Shown here one piece after another: positions 47,246 to 59,718 of a stretch of 64,000 bases of DNA (its first letter is position 1; each line of letters starts with the position of its first letter). Source of the DNA: Pontederia crassipes (Eukaryota; Streptophyta; Magnoliopsida; Commelinales; Pontederiaceae); assembly GCA_030549335.1 (NCBI GenBank), contig CM060188.1, positions 67,114,696 to 67,178,695 on the forward strand, given 5' to 3'. A program made the translations under genes and the position numbers. The notes beneath the pieces are model-generated. The model was given only the letters and a program-made list of their open reading frames with translations, ran no database searches and was not told the origin of the DNA.

Positions 47246-48112
47246 TGTCACACCCTTACGCTTCGGATATGAAACACCAGACGTGCGGCATGACAAACCT
47301 TGCTCGGTCGCCGATCATCCCTCGTTTGGACGTGCCTTGGACCCCGGCCGTACACGCCCCAGATGCACAACGAAACACCCGCCCAGGAAGAAGAGAGGGA
47401 GGCTAAGAGTTTAGAGGAAAACTAGAGAATATTATTGAGCAATCTCATATTGTCCAGGATGGTCTTACAAGCCTTGATTACATGTCCTTTTATAGTGCCT
47501 AAGAGAAATAACTCCTAGTCTAAGTTAAGGACCTAATCCTATTAGGCATGCAAGCCCTTCTCTAGAAAAACCTCCAAGGAGTAGGAGTAGAAATCCAGCA
47601 TCTTGAAGTCCCTGAAGAATTCGGCCCCTTCAAAGTCCATCTTGAAGACAAACTGGCTAGGCCGCCCTCCTGGCGCCCTGCCATGTCCGGGGCGTGCCCC
47701 GGGCGCGCCCGCCGGGACATGTCCTAGTCCTACTAGGACTAGGACAGTTTTCCTGTGACCTCTCCCCATCTTCAGTCCTCCTATGATTAGGACTTCATCT
47801 CCAAGTGGCCCTCGATCCAGAAGGAAGCTCCGTCCGCGCCCAAGTCCTACTCGACCTAGGAGTGGCCCGAATTTCTATTCCTACTAGGAGTAGGAATCCT
47901 TCCGATCTTGCACTTCTCCACGTGCTCGTCCTCCTACTCACGATAGGAGTCCAAGTCTTCATCTCCAGAAGCTCCTCCCTCCTCGTCGGACCTTCAGAGT
48001 TTTGGACGACTCCTATTCCTACTAGGAGTAGGAATCGCCCAGGCCACGCCCGCCTCCTCGCGCGCATGGCCATGCCCGCTCGGGGCGAGCCCTTCAGTGG
48101 GCAGGAGTGACA
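47246..48112 (-). repeat. 5' LTR of the gypsy element
   Basis: 867 bp, the same length as the 3' LTR and differing from it at about 46 sites. The hairpin-forming palindromes are kept. Confidence 0.93.
47486..47495 (-). promoter_or_regulatory. LTR TATA box of the gypsy element
   Basis: CTATAAAAGG on the minus strand. The equivalent in the 3' LTR (42,477-42,486) reads CGATAAAAGG, so only the 5' LTR keeps a full box. Confidence 0.6.
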
Positions 48113-50419
48113 CGGGGGTGTGAAAATTCGTGCGCGCGTTGTTTCGCGCCGTTTTGGATTATTTTCCACTAAGAAGGCGAAAAGACGCGAAATTTTCGAC
48201 GCTTTCGGGCATGTTAATGCATGGGGAGACGTTTGGGACGAAAAAATGGACTTGCGCGAAAATTGCCCGGGGGTGCGAAAATTCGCGTGTGCGCTGTCTC
48301 GCGCTGTTTTGGCTGGTTTTCGACTAAGAAGGTGAAAAGACGTGAAATTTTCGACGCTTTCATGCATGTTGATGCATGGGGAGACGTTTCGGACGACAAA
48401 ATGGACTCGCGCGAAAATTGTCCGGGGGTGCGAAAATTCGTGTGCGCGTCGTTCCGCGCCTTTTTGGATTATTTACCCACAAGAAGGCGAAAAGATGTGA
48501 AATTTTCGACGCTTTCTTGCATGTCGAGGCATGGGGAGACGTTTGGGATGAAAAAATGGACACATACGAAAATTGTCTGGGGGTGCAAAAATTCGCACGC
48601 CGTTTCGCTCCTTTTTGGCTTATTTTTCACTAAGAAGGCGAAAAGACGCGAAATTTTCTACGCTTTCGTGCATGTTGATGCATGGGGAGAACGTTTGGGA
48701 CGAAAAATGGACTCGCACAAAAATTGTTCGCCGGTGCGAAAATTCACGCGTGCACTGTTTCGCGCCGTTTTGGCTTATTTTCCACTAAGAAGGTCAAAAG
48801 ACGCAAAATTTTCGACGCTTCGTGCATGTTGATGCATGGGGAGACGTTTGGGACGAAAAACAGACTCCGCAAAAATTACTCGGGGGTGCGAAAATTCGAG
48901 CGCGCGCCGTTATAGCTTATTTTCCACTAAGAAGGCGAAAAGACGCGAAATTTTTTACGCTTTCGTGCATGGGGAGACGTTTGGGATGAAAAAATAGACT
49001 TGCGCGAAAATTGCCGGGGGGTGCGAAAATTCGTGCGTGCACTGTTTCGCGTCGTTTTGGCTTATTTTCGACTAAGAAGGTGAAAAGATGCGAAATTTTC
49101 AACGCTTTCGTGCATGTTGATGCAAGGGGAGACGTTTGGGACGACAAAATGGACTCGCGCGAAAATTGCCCCGGGGCGAGAAAATTCGCGTGCGTGCCGT
49201 TCCGCGCCTTTTTGGCTTATTTACCCACAAGAAGGCGAAAAGACGTGAAATTTTCGACGCTTTCTTGCATGTTGATGCATGGGGAGACGTTTGGGATGAA
49301 AAAATGGACTCATACGAAACTTGCCTGGGGTTCGAAAATTCGCGTGCGCGCCGTTTCGCACCTTTTTGGCTTATTTTCCACTAAGAAGGCGAAAAGACGT
49401 GAAATTTTGGACGCTTTCGTGCATGTTGATGCACGGGGAGACGTTTGGGACGAAAAATGGACTCGCGCGAAAATTGCCCGGGGGTGCAAAAATTCACGCG
49501 CGCGCCGTTTCGCGCCATTATAGCTTAATTTCCACTAACATGGCGAAAAGATGCGAAATTTTCAACGCTTTCGTGCATGTTGATGCATGGGGAGACGTTT
49601 GGAACGAAACAATGGACTCGCGCGAAAATTGTCTGGGGGTGCGAAAATTTGCGCGCACACCGTTTCGCGCCTTTTTGGCTTATTTTCCACTAAGAAGGAG
49701 AAAAGACGCGAAATTTTTGACGCTTTCATGCATGTTGATGCATGGGGTGACATTTGGGATGAAAAAATAGACTCGCGCGAAAATTGCCCGGTGGTGCAAA
49801 AATTTGCGCGCGCGCCGTTACGCGCCTTGTGGGCTTATTTTCCACTAAGAAGGCGAAAAGATGCAAAATTTTTGACACTTTCGTGCATATTGATGCAAGG
49901 GGAGACGTTTGGGATGAACAAATGGACTTGCGCGAAAATTGCTCGGGGGTGCGAAAATTCGTGTGCGCGTTGTTTCGCGTCGTTTTGGCTTATTTTCGAC
50001 TAAGAAGGTGAAATACGCGAAATTTTTTATGCTTTCATGCATGTTGATGCATGGGGATACGTTTGGGACGACGAAATGGACTCGCGCGAAAATTGCCCGG
50101 GGGTGCGAAAATTCGCTGTGCGCGCCGTTTCGCGCCTTTTTGGCTTATTTACCCACAAGACTGTGAAAAGATGTGAAATTTTCGACGTTTTCTTGGATGT
50201 TGATGCATGGGGAGACGTTTGGGATGAAAAAATAGACTCATACAAAAATTGCCTGGAGGTGCGAAAATTCGCGCGTGCGCCGTTTCGCGCCTTTTTGGCT
50301 TATTTTCCACTAAGAAGGCGAAAAGACGTGAAATTTTCGACGCTTTCGTGCATGTTGATGCATGGGGTGACATTTGGGACGAAAAATGGACTCGCACGAA
50401 AATTGCCCGGTGGTGCAAA

Positions 50420-53400
50420 AATTCGCGCGCTCGCCGTTTCGTGCCTTGTTGGCTTATTTTCAACTAAGAAGGCGCAAAGTCTCGAAATTTTCGACGCTTT
50501 CGTGCATGTTGATGCATGGGGAGACGTTTGGGACGAAAAATGGACTCGCGTGAAAATTGCCCGGGGTGCGAAAATTCGCGTGCGCGCCGTTCCGCTCCTT
50601 TTTGGCTTATTGCCCGGGGGTTCGAAAATACGCGCGTGCGATGTTTCGTGCCGTTTTGGCTTATTTTCGACAAAGAAGGTGAAAAGACTCGAAATTTTCG
50701 ACGCTTTCGTGCATGTTGATGCATGGGGAGACGTTTGGGACGAAAAATGGACTCGCGCGAAAATTCCCCGGGGGTGTGAAAATTCGCGCGCGCGCTGTTT
50801 CGCATCATTATGGCTTATTTTCCACTAAGAAGGCGAACAAACGCGAAATTTTGGACACTTTCGTGCATGTGGATGCATGGGGTGACATTTGGGACGACAA
50901 AATGGACTCGAGTGAAAATTGCCCGGTGGTGCAAAAAATCACGCGCTCGCCATTTCGTGCCTTGTTGACTTATTTCCTACTAAGAAGGCATGAAGACGCG
51001 CAATTTTCGACGCTTTCGTGCATGTTGATGCATGGGGAGACGTTTGGGACGAAAAATGGACTCGCACAAAAATTGCCCGGGGGTGCGAAAATTCGCGCGC
51101 TCGCCGTTTCGAGCCATTGTGGCTTATTTTCTACTAAGAAGGCGAAAAGATGTAAAATTTTTTACGCTTTCGTGCATGTTGATGCATGGGGAGACGTTTG
51201 GGACGAAAAATGGACTCGCGGAAAATTGCCCGGGGGTGTGAAAATTCGCGCGCGCGCTGTTTCGCGTCATTATGGCTTATTTTCCACTAAGAACACGAAC
51301 AAACGCGAAATTTTTGACGCTTTCGTGCATGTTGATGCATGGGGTGACACTTGGGACGAAAAAATGGACTCGCACGAAAATTGCCCGGTGGTGCAAAAAA
51401 TCGCGCGCTCGCCATTTCGTGCCTTGTTGACTTATTTTCTACTAAGAAGGCATGAAGACGCGTAATTTTTGACGCTTTCGTGCATGTTGATGCATGGGGA
51501 GACGTTTGGGACGAAAAATGGACTCGCGCAAAAATTGCCCGGGGGTGCGAAAATTCACTCGCTCGCCGTTTCGAGCCAGAAAAATGGACTCGTGCGAAAA
51601 TGCGAAAAGATGTAAAATTTTCGACGCTCTCGTGCATGTTGATGCATGGGGAGACGTTTGGGACGAATAATGGACTCGCGCGAAAATTGCCCGGGGGTGA
51701 GAAAATTCGCGCGCACACCATTTCGCATTTTTTTGGCTTATTTTCCACAAAGAAGGCGAAACGACGCGAAATTTTCGACGCTTTCGTGCATGTTGATGCA
51801 TGGGGTGACATTTGGGACGAAAAAATGGACTCGCGCGAAAATTGCTCGATGGTGCAAAAATTCGCTGTGCGCGCCGTTACGCGCCTTGTTAGCTTATTTT
51901 TCACTAAGAAGGCAACAAGTCTCGAAATTTTCGACGCTTTCGTGCATGTAGATGCATGGGGGGACGTTTGAGACGAAAAAATGGACTCGCGCGAAAATTT
52001 GCCCGGGGGTGCGAAAATTCGCGCGTGCGCTGTTTCGCGTCGTTTTGGCTTATTTTCCACTAAGAAGGCGCAAAGACACAAAATTTTCGACGCTTTCATG
52101 CATGTTGATGCATGGGGAGACGTTTGGGACGAAAAAATGAACTCGCTCGAAAATTGCCGGGGGATGCGAAAATTCGCGCGCACGCTATTTCGCGCCGTTT
52201 TGGATTATTTTTCACTAAGAAGGCGAAAAGACACGAAATTTTCAACGCTTTAATGGACTTGCGCGAAAATTGCCCGGGGGTGCGAAAATTCGTACGCGCG
52301 CCGTTTCTCGCCGTTATGGCTTATTTTCCACTAAGAACACGAAAAGATGCAAAATTTTTGACGCTTTCATGCATGTTGATGCATGGGGAGACGTTTGGGA
52401 CGACAAAATGGACTCGCGCGAAAATTGCCCGGGGGTGCAAAAATTCACACGCGCGTCGTTTCGCGCCATTATGGCTTAATTTCCACTAAGAAGGCGAAAA
52501 GATGCGAAATTTTTGACGCTTTCGTGCATGTTGATGCATGGGGTGACATTTGGGTCGAAAAAATGGACTCGCGCGAAAATTGCTCGGTGGTGCAAAAATT
52601 CGCGCGCTCGCCGTTTCGCGCCTTCTTGGCTTATTTTCCACTAAGAAGGCGAAAAGTCTCGAAATTTTCGATGCTTTCATGCATTTTGATGCATTGGGAG
52701 ACGTTTGGGATGAAAAAATGGACTCGCGCGAAAATTGCCCGGTGGTGCAAAAAATCGCGCGCGCCGTTTCGCGCCTTGTTGACTTATTTTCCACTAAGAA
52801 GGCGAAAAGTCTCGAAATTTTTGACGCTTTCGCGCATGTTGATGAATGGGGAGACATTTGGGACGAAAAAATGGACTCGCGCGAAAATTGCTCGGGGGTG
52901 CGAAAATTCGCGTGTGCGCTGTTTTCACGCCGTTTTGGCTTATTTTCCACTAAGAAGGTGAAAAGACGTGAAATTTTTGACGCTTTCGTGTATGTTGATG
53001 CAAGGGGAGACGTTCGGGACAAAAAAATGGACTCGCGTGAAAATTGCCCGGGGGTGCGAAAATTCCCGTGCGCGTCGTTCCGCTCCTTTTTGGCTTATTT
53101 ACCCACAAGAGGGCGAAAAGACGTGAAGTTTTTGACGTTTTCTTGCATATTGATGCATGGGGAGACGTTTGAGACAAAAAAAATGGACTCATACAAAAAT
53201 TGCCCGGGGGTGCGAAAATTCACGCGGACGCCGTTTCGCGCCTTTTTGGCTTATTTTCCACTACGAATGCGAAAAGACGCGAAATTTTCGACGCTTTCGT
53301 GCATGTTGATGCATGGGGAGACGTTTGGGATGAAAATTGGACTCGCTCAAAAATTGTCCGGTGGTGCGAAAATTCGCGCATGCGCTGTTTCGCGCTGTTT

Positions 53401-54555
53401 TGGCCTATTTTCCACTAAGAAGGTGAAAAGACGCGAAATTTTTGACGCTTTCGTGCATGTTGATGCATGGGGAGACGTTTGGGACGAAAAATAGACTCGC
53501 GCGAAAATTGCCCGGGGGTGCGAAAATTCGCACGCGCGCTGTTTCTCGCCGTTATGGCTTATTTTCCACTAAGAACACGAAAAGATCCGAAATTTTCGAC
53601 GCTTTCGTGCACGTTGATGCATGGGGAAACGTTTGGGACGAAAAAATGGACTCGCGCGAGAATTGCCTGGGGTGCGAAAAGTCGCGCGTGCACTGTTCCG
53701 CGCCGTTTTGGCTTATTTTCCATTAAGAAGGCGAAAAGACGCAAAATTTTTTACGCTTTCGTGCATGTTGATGCATGGGGAGACGTTTGGGATGAAAAAA
53801 TGGACTTGCGCGAAAATTGCCCGGGGGTGCGAAAATTCGCGCGTGCGTTCGTTCGCGTCGTTTTGGCTTATTTTCGACTAAGAAGGTGAAAAGACGTGAA
53901 ATTTTTGACGTTTTCGTGCATGTTGATGCAAGCGGAGACGTTTGGGACGAAAAAATGGACTCGCCTGAAAATTGCCCGGGGGTGCGAAAATTCGCGTGCG
54001 CGCCGTTTCGCGCCTTTTTGGCTTATTTGCCCACAAGAAGGCGAAAAGACGTGAAGTTTTTGACGCTTTCTTGCATGTTGATGCATGGGGAGCGTTTGGG
54101 ACAAAAAAATGGACTCGCGCAAAAATTGCCCGGGGGTGCAAAAATTTGCACTCGCGCCATTTCGCGCCTTTTTGGCTTATTTTCCTCCAAGAAGGCGAAA
54201 AGACGCGAAATTTTTTAAGCTTTCGTGCATGTTGATGCAGAAGGCCAAAAGGCGTGAAATTTTTGACGCTTTCGTGCATGTTGATACATGGGGTGACATT
54301 TGGGACGACAAAATGGACTCGCGCGCAAATTGCCCGGGGGTGCGAAAATTCGCTGCGCGCGCCGTTTCGCGCCTTTTTGGCTTATTTCCCATTAAGTAGG
54401 CGAAAAGATGCGAAATTTTTTATGCTTTCGTGCATGTTGATGCATGGGGAGACGTTTGGGACGAACAAATGGACTCGCGCGAAAATTGCCCGGGGGTGCG
54501 AGAAATCGCGTATGCGCCGTTTCGCGCCGTTTTGGCTTATTTTCCACTAAGAAGG
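50420..54555 (-). repeat. Large segmental repeat in the array, copy A
   Basis: About 4.1 kb, nearly identical to 55,585-59,718 at an offset of 5,164-5,165 bp. Irregular features are shared: a partial monomer joined to TTATTGCCCGGGGGTTCGAA, a shortened monomer CGCTTTAATGGACTTGCGCG, and the junction GATGCAGAAGGCCAAAAGGC. Confidence 0.88.
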
Positions 54556-55584
54556 CGAAAAGTCTCGAAATTTTTGACGCTTTCGTGCATGTTGATGCAT
54601 GGGGAGACATTTGGGACGAAAAAATGGACTCGCGCGAAAATTGCTCGGGGGTGCGAAAATTCGTGTGCGCGCTGTTTCACACCGTTTTGGCTTATTTTCC
54701 ACTAAGAAGTGAAAAGACGCGAAATTTTTGACGCTTTCGTGTATGTTGATGCAAGGGGAGATGTTTGGGATGACAAAATGGACTCGCGCGAAAATTGCCC
54801 GGGGGTGCGAAAATTCGCCCGCGCGCTGTTACGCATCGTTTTGGATTATTTTCCACTAGGAAGGCGAAAAGACGCAAAATTTTCGACACTTTGGTGCATG
54901 TTTATGCATGGGGAGACGTTTGGGACGAAAAAATGGACTTGCGCAAAAATTGCCCTGCGGTGCGAAAATTCGCGTGCCCGCTATTTCGCGTCGTTTTGGC
55001 TTTTTTTCGACTAAGAAGGTGAAAAGACGCGAAATTTTCGACGCTTTCGTGCATGTTGATGCATGGGGAGACGTTTGGGACGAAAAAATGGACTCGCGTG
55101 AAAATTGCCCGGGGTTGCGAAAATTCGCGTGCGCGCCGTTCCGCTCCTTTTTGGCTTATTTACCCACGAGAAGGCGAAAAGACGTGAAATTTTTGACATT
55201 TTCTTGCATATTGATGCATGGGGAGACGTTTGAGACAAAAACATGGACTCGCGTGAAAATTGCCCGAGGGTGCGAAAATTCGCGCGGGCACCGTTTCTCG
55301 CCTTTTTGGCTTATTTTCCACTATGAAGGCGAAAAGACGCGAAATTTTCGATGCTTTCGTGCATGTTGATGCATGGGGAGACGTTTGGGATGAAAAATGG
55401 ACTCGCGCGAAAATTGTCCGGTGGTGCGAAAATTCGCGCGTGCGCTGTTTCGCGCTGTTTTGGCCTATTTTCCACTAAGAAGGTGAAAAGACGCGAAATT
55501 TTCGACGCTTTCGTGCATGTTGATGCATGGGGAGACGTTTGGGACGAAAAACAGACTCGCGCGAAAATTTCCCGGGGGTGAGAA

Positions 55585-58500
55585 AATTCGCGCGCTCGCC
55601 GTTTCGTGCCTTGTTGGCTTATTTTCAACTAAGAAGGCGCAAAGTCTCGAAATTTTCGACGCTTTCGTGCAAGTTGATGCATGGGGAGACGTTTGGGACG
55701 AAAAATGGACTCGCGTGAAAATTGCTCGGGGGTGCGAAAATTCGCGTGCGCGCCGTTCCGCTCCTTTTTGGCTTATTGCCCGGGGGTTCGAAAATACGCG
55801 CGTGCGATGTTTCGTGCCGTTTTGGCTTATTTTCGACAAAGAAGGTGAAAAGACTCGAAATTTTTGACGCTTTCGTGCATGTTGATGCATGGGGAGACGT
55901 TTGGGACGAAAAATGGACTCGCGCGAAAATTCCCCGGGGGTGTGAAAATTCGCGCGCGCGCTGTTTCGCATCATTATGGCTTATTTTCCACTAAGAAGGC
56001 GAACAAACGCGAAATTTTGGACACTTTCGTGCATGTGGATGCATGGGGTGACATTTGGGACGAAAAAATGGACTCGAGCGAAAATTGCCCGGTGGTGCAA
56101 AAAATCGCGCGCTCGCCATTTCGTGCCTTGTTGACTTATTTCCTACTAAGAAGGCATGAAGACGCGCAATTTTCGACGCTTTCGTGCATGTTGATGCATG
56201 GGGAGACGTTTGGGACGAAAAATGGACTCGCGCGAAAATTGCTCGGGGGTGCGAAAATTCACGCGCTCGCCGTTTCGAGCCATTGTGGCTTATTTTCTAC
56301 TAAGAAGGTGAAAAGATGTAAAATTTTTGACGCTTTCGTGCATGTTGATGCATGGGGAGACGTTTGGGACGAAAAATGGACTCGCGAAAAATTACCCGGG
56401 GGTGTGAAAATTCGCGCAGCGCGCTGTTTCGCGTCATTATGGCTTATTTTCCACTAAGAACGCGAACAGACGCGAAATTTTTGACGCTTTCGTGCATGTT
56501 GATGCATGGGGTGACATTTGGGACGAAAAAATGGACTCGCACGAAAATTGCCCGGTGGTGCAAAAAATCGCGCGCTCGCCATTTCGTGCCTTGTTGACTT
56601 ATTTTCTACTAATAAGGCATGAAGACGCGTAATTTTTGACGCTTTCGTGCATGTTGATGCATGGGGAGACGTTTGGGACGAAAAATGGACTCGCGCGAAA
56701 ATTGCCCGGGGGTGCGAAAATTCACTCGCTCGCCGTTTCGAGCCAGAAAAATGGACTCGTGCGAAAATGCGAAAAGATGTAAAATTTTCGACGCTCTCGT
56801 GCATGTTGATGCATGGGGAGACGTTTGGGACGAATAATGGACTCGCGCGAAAATTGCCGGGGGTGTGAAAATTCGCGCGCACACCATTTCGCATTTTTTT
56901 GGCTTATTTTCCACAAAGAAGGCGAAACGACGCGAAATTTTCGACGCTTTCGTGCATGTTGATGCATGGGGTGACATTTGGGACGAAAAAATGGACTCGC
57001 GCGAAAATTGCCCGATGGTGCAAAAATTCGCGTGCGCGCCGTTACGCGCCTTGTTAGCTTATTTTCCACTAAGAAGGCGAAAAGTCTCGAAATTTTCGAC
57101 GCTTTCGTGCATGTAGATGCATGGGGGGACGTTTGAGACGAAAAAATGGACTCGCGCGAAAATTTGCCCGGGGGTGCGAAAATTCGCGCGTGCGCTGTTT
57201 CGCGTCGTTTTGGCTTATTTTCCACTAAGAAGGCGCAAAGACACAAAATTTTCGACGCTTTCATGCATGTGATGCATGGGGAGACGTTTGGGACGAAAAA
57301 ATGAACTCGCTCGAAAATTGCCGGGGGGTGCGAAAATTCGCGCGCACGCTGTTTCGCGCCGTTTTGGATTATTTTTCACTAAGAAGGCGAAAAGACACGA
57401 AATTTTCAACGCTTTAATGGACTTGCGCGAAAATTGCCCGGGGGTGCGAAAATTCGCACGCGCGCCGTTTCTCGCCGTTATGGCTTATTTTCCACTAAGA
57501 ACACGAAAAGATGCGAAATTTTCGACGCTTTCATGCATGTTGATGCATGGGGAGACGTTTGGGACGACAAAATGGACTCGCGCGAAAATTGCCCGGGGGT
57601 GCAAAAATTCACACGCGCGTCGTTTCGCGCCATTATGGCTTAATTTCCACTAAGAAGGCGAAAAGATGCGAAATTTTTGACGCTTTCGTGCATGTTGATG
57701 CATGGGGTGACATTTGGGTCGAAAAAATGGACTCGCGCGAAAATTGCTCGGTGGTGCAAAAATTCGCGCGCTCGCCGTTTCGCGCCTTCTTGGCTTATTT
57801 TCCACTAAGAAGGCGAAAAGTCTCGAAATTTTCGATGCTTTCGTGCATTTTGATGCATTGGGAGACGTTTGGGACGAAAAAATGGACTCGCGCGAAAATT
57901 GCCCGGTGGTGCAAAAAATCGCGCGCGCCGTTTCGCGCCTTGTTGACTTATTTTCCACTAAGAAGGCGAAAAGTCTCAAAATTTTTTACGCTTTCGCGCA
58001 TGTTGATGAATGGGGAGACATTTGGGACGAAAAAATGGACTCGCGCGAAAATTGCTCGGGGGTGCGAAAATTCGCGTGTGCGCTGTTTTCACGCCGTTTT
58101 GGCTTATTTTCCACTAAGAAGGTGAAAAGACGTGAAATTTTTGACGCTTTCGTGTATGTTGATGCAAGGGGAGACGTTCGGGACGAAAAAATGGACTCGC
58201 GTGAAAATTTCCCGTAGGTGCGAAAATTCCCGTGCGCGTCGTTCCGCTCCTTTTTGGCTTATTTACCCACAAGAGGGCGAAAAGACGTGAAATTTTTGAC
58301 GTTTTCTTGCATATTGATGCATGGGGAGACGTTTGAGACAAAAAAAATGGACTCATACAAAAATTGCCCGGGGGTGCGAAAATTCACGCGGACGCCGTTT
58401 CGCGCCTTTTTGGCTTATTTTCCACTACGAAGGCGAAAAGACGCGAAATTTTCGACGCTTTCGTGCATGTTGATGCATGGGGAGACGTTTGGGATGAAAA

Positions 58501-59718
58501 ATGGACTCGCTCGAAAATTGTCCGGTGGTGCGAAAATTCGCGCGTGCGCTGTTTCGCGCTGTTTTGGCCTATTTTCCACTAAGAAGGTGAAAAGACGCGA
58601 AATTTTCGACGCTTTCATGCATGTTGATGCATGGGGAGACGTTTGGGACGAAAAATAGACTCGCGCGAAAATTGCCCGGGGGTGCGAAAATTCGCACGCG
58701 CGCTGTTTCTCGCCGTTATGGCTTATTTTCCACTAAGAACACGAAAAGATCCGAAATTTTCGACGCTTTCGTGCACGTTGATGCATGGGGAAACGTTTGG
58801 GATGAAAAAATGGACTCGCGCGAGAATTGCCTGGGGTGCGAAAAGTCGCGCGTGCACTGTTCCGCGCCGTTTTGGCTTATTTTCCATTAAGAAGGCGAAA
58901 AGACGCAAAATTTTTTACGCTTTCGTGCATGTTGATGCATGGGGAGACGTTTGGGATGAAAAAATGGACTTGCGCGAAAATTGCCCGGGGGTGCGAAAAT
59001 TCGCGCGTGCGTTCGTTCGCGTCGTTTTGGCTTATTTTCGACTAAGAAGGTGAAAAGACGCGAAATCTTTGACGCTTTCGTGCATGTTGATGCAAGCGGA
59101 GACGTTTGGGACGAAAAAATGGACTCGCCTGCAAATTGCCCGGGGTGCGAAAATTCGCGTGCGCGCCGTTCCGCGCCTTTTTGGCTTATTTGCCCACAAG
59201 AAGGCGAAAAGACGTGAAGTTTTTGACGCTTTCTTGCATGTTGATGCATGGGGAGGCATTTGGGACAAAAAATGGACTCGCGCGAAAATTGCCCGGGGGT
59301 GCAAAAATTTGCACTCGCGGCGTTTCGCGCCTTTTTGGCTTATTTTCCACCAAGAAGGCGAAAAGACGTGAAATTTTTGAAGCTTTCGTGCATGTTGATG
59401 CAGAAGGCCAAAAGGCGTGAAATTTTTGACGCTTTCGTGCATGTTGATACATGGGGTGACATTTGGGACGACAAAATGGACTCGCGTGTAAATTGCCCGG
59501 GGGTGCGAAAATTCGCGCGCGCGCCGTTTCACGCCTTTTTGGCTTATTTCCCATTAAGTAGGCGAAAAGATGCGAAAATTTTTATGCTTTCGTGCATGTT
59601 GATGCATGGGGAGACGTTTGGGACGAACAAATGGACTCGCGCGAAAATTGCCCGGGGGTGCGAGAAATCGCGCATGCGCTGTTTCGCGCCGTTTTGGCTT
59701 ATTTTCCACTAAGAAGGT
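55585..59718 (-). repeat. Large segmental repeat in the array, copy B
   Basis: Partner of 50,420-54,555. The 1.03 kb between the copies (54,556-55,584) is satellite of the same type. Parts of the 53.1-55.2 kb pattern appear a third time at about 60.6-62.3 kb. Confidence 0.88.

Larger units (their letters stand above)
42237..48112 (-). mobile_element. Complete but inactive Ty3/gypsy retrotransposon
   Basis: A 5.88-kb element with two 867-bp LTRs, primer binding site, polypurine tract, and gag-protease-RT-RNase H-integrase in the order typical of Ty3/gypsy. It lies in the minus-oriented satellite, flanked by CGGGGG on both sides (42,231-42,236 and 48,113-48,118) with the satellite in phase. 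The LTRs differ at about 46 of 867 sites, so it is older than the element at 23.8 kb. Seven in-frame stops, frameshifts near the integrase C-terminus, and an internal reverse transcriptase deletion make it non-functional. Chromovirus-type ancestry is plausible, but I see no chromodomain. Confidence 0.95.
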
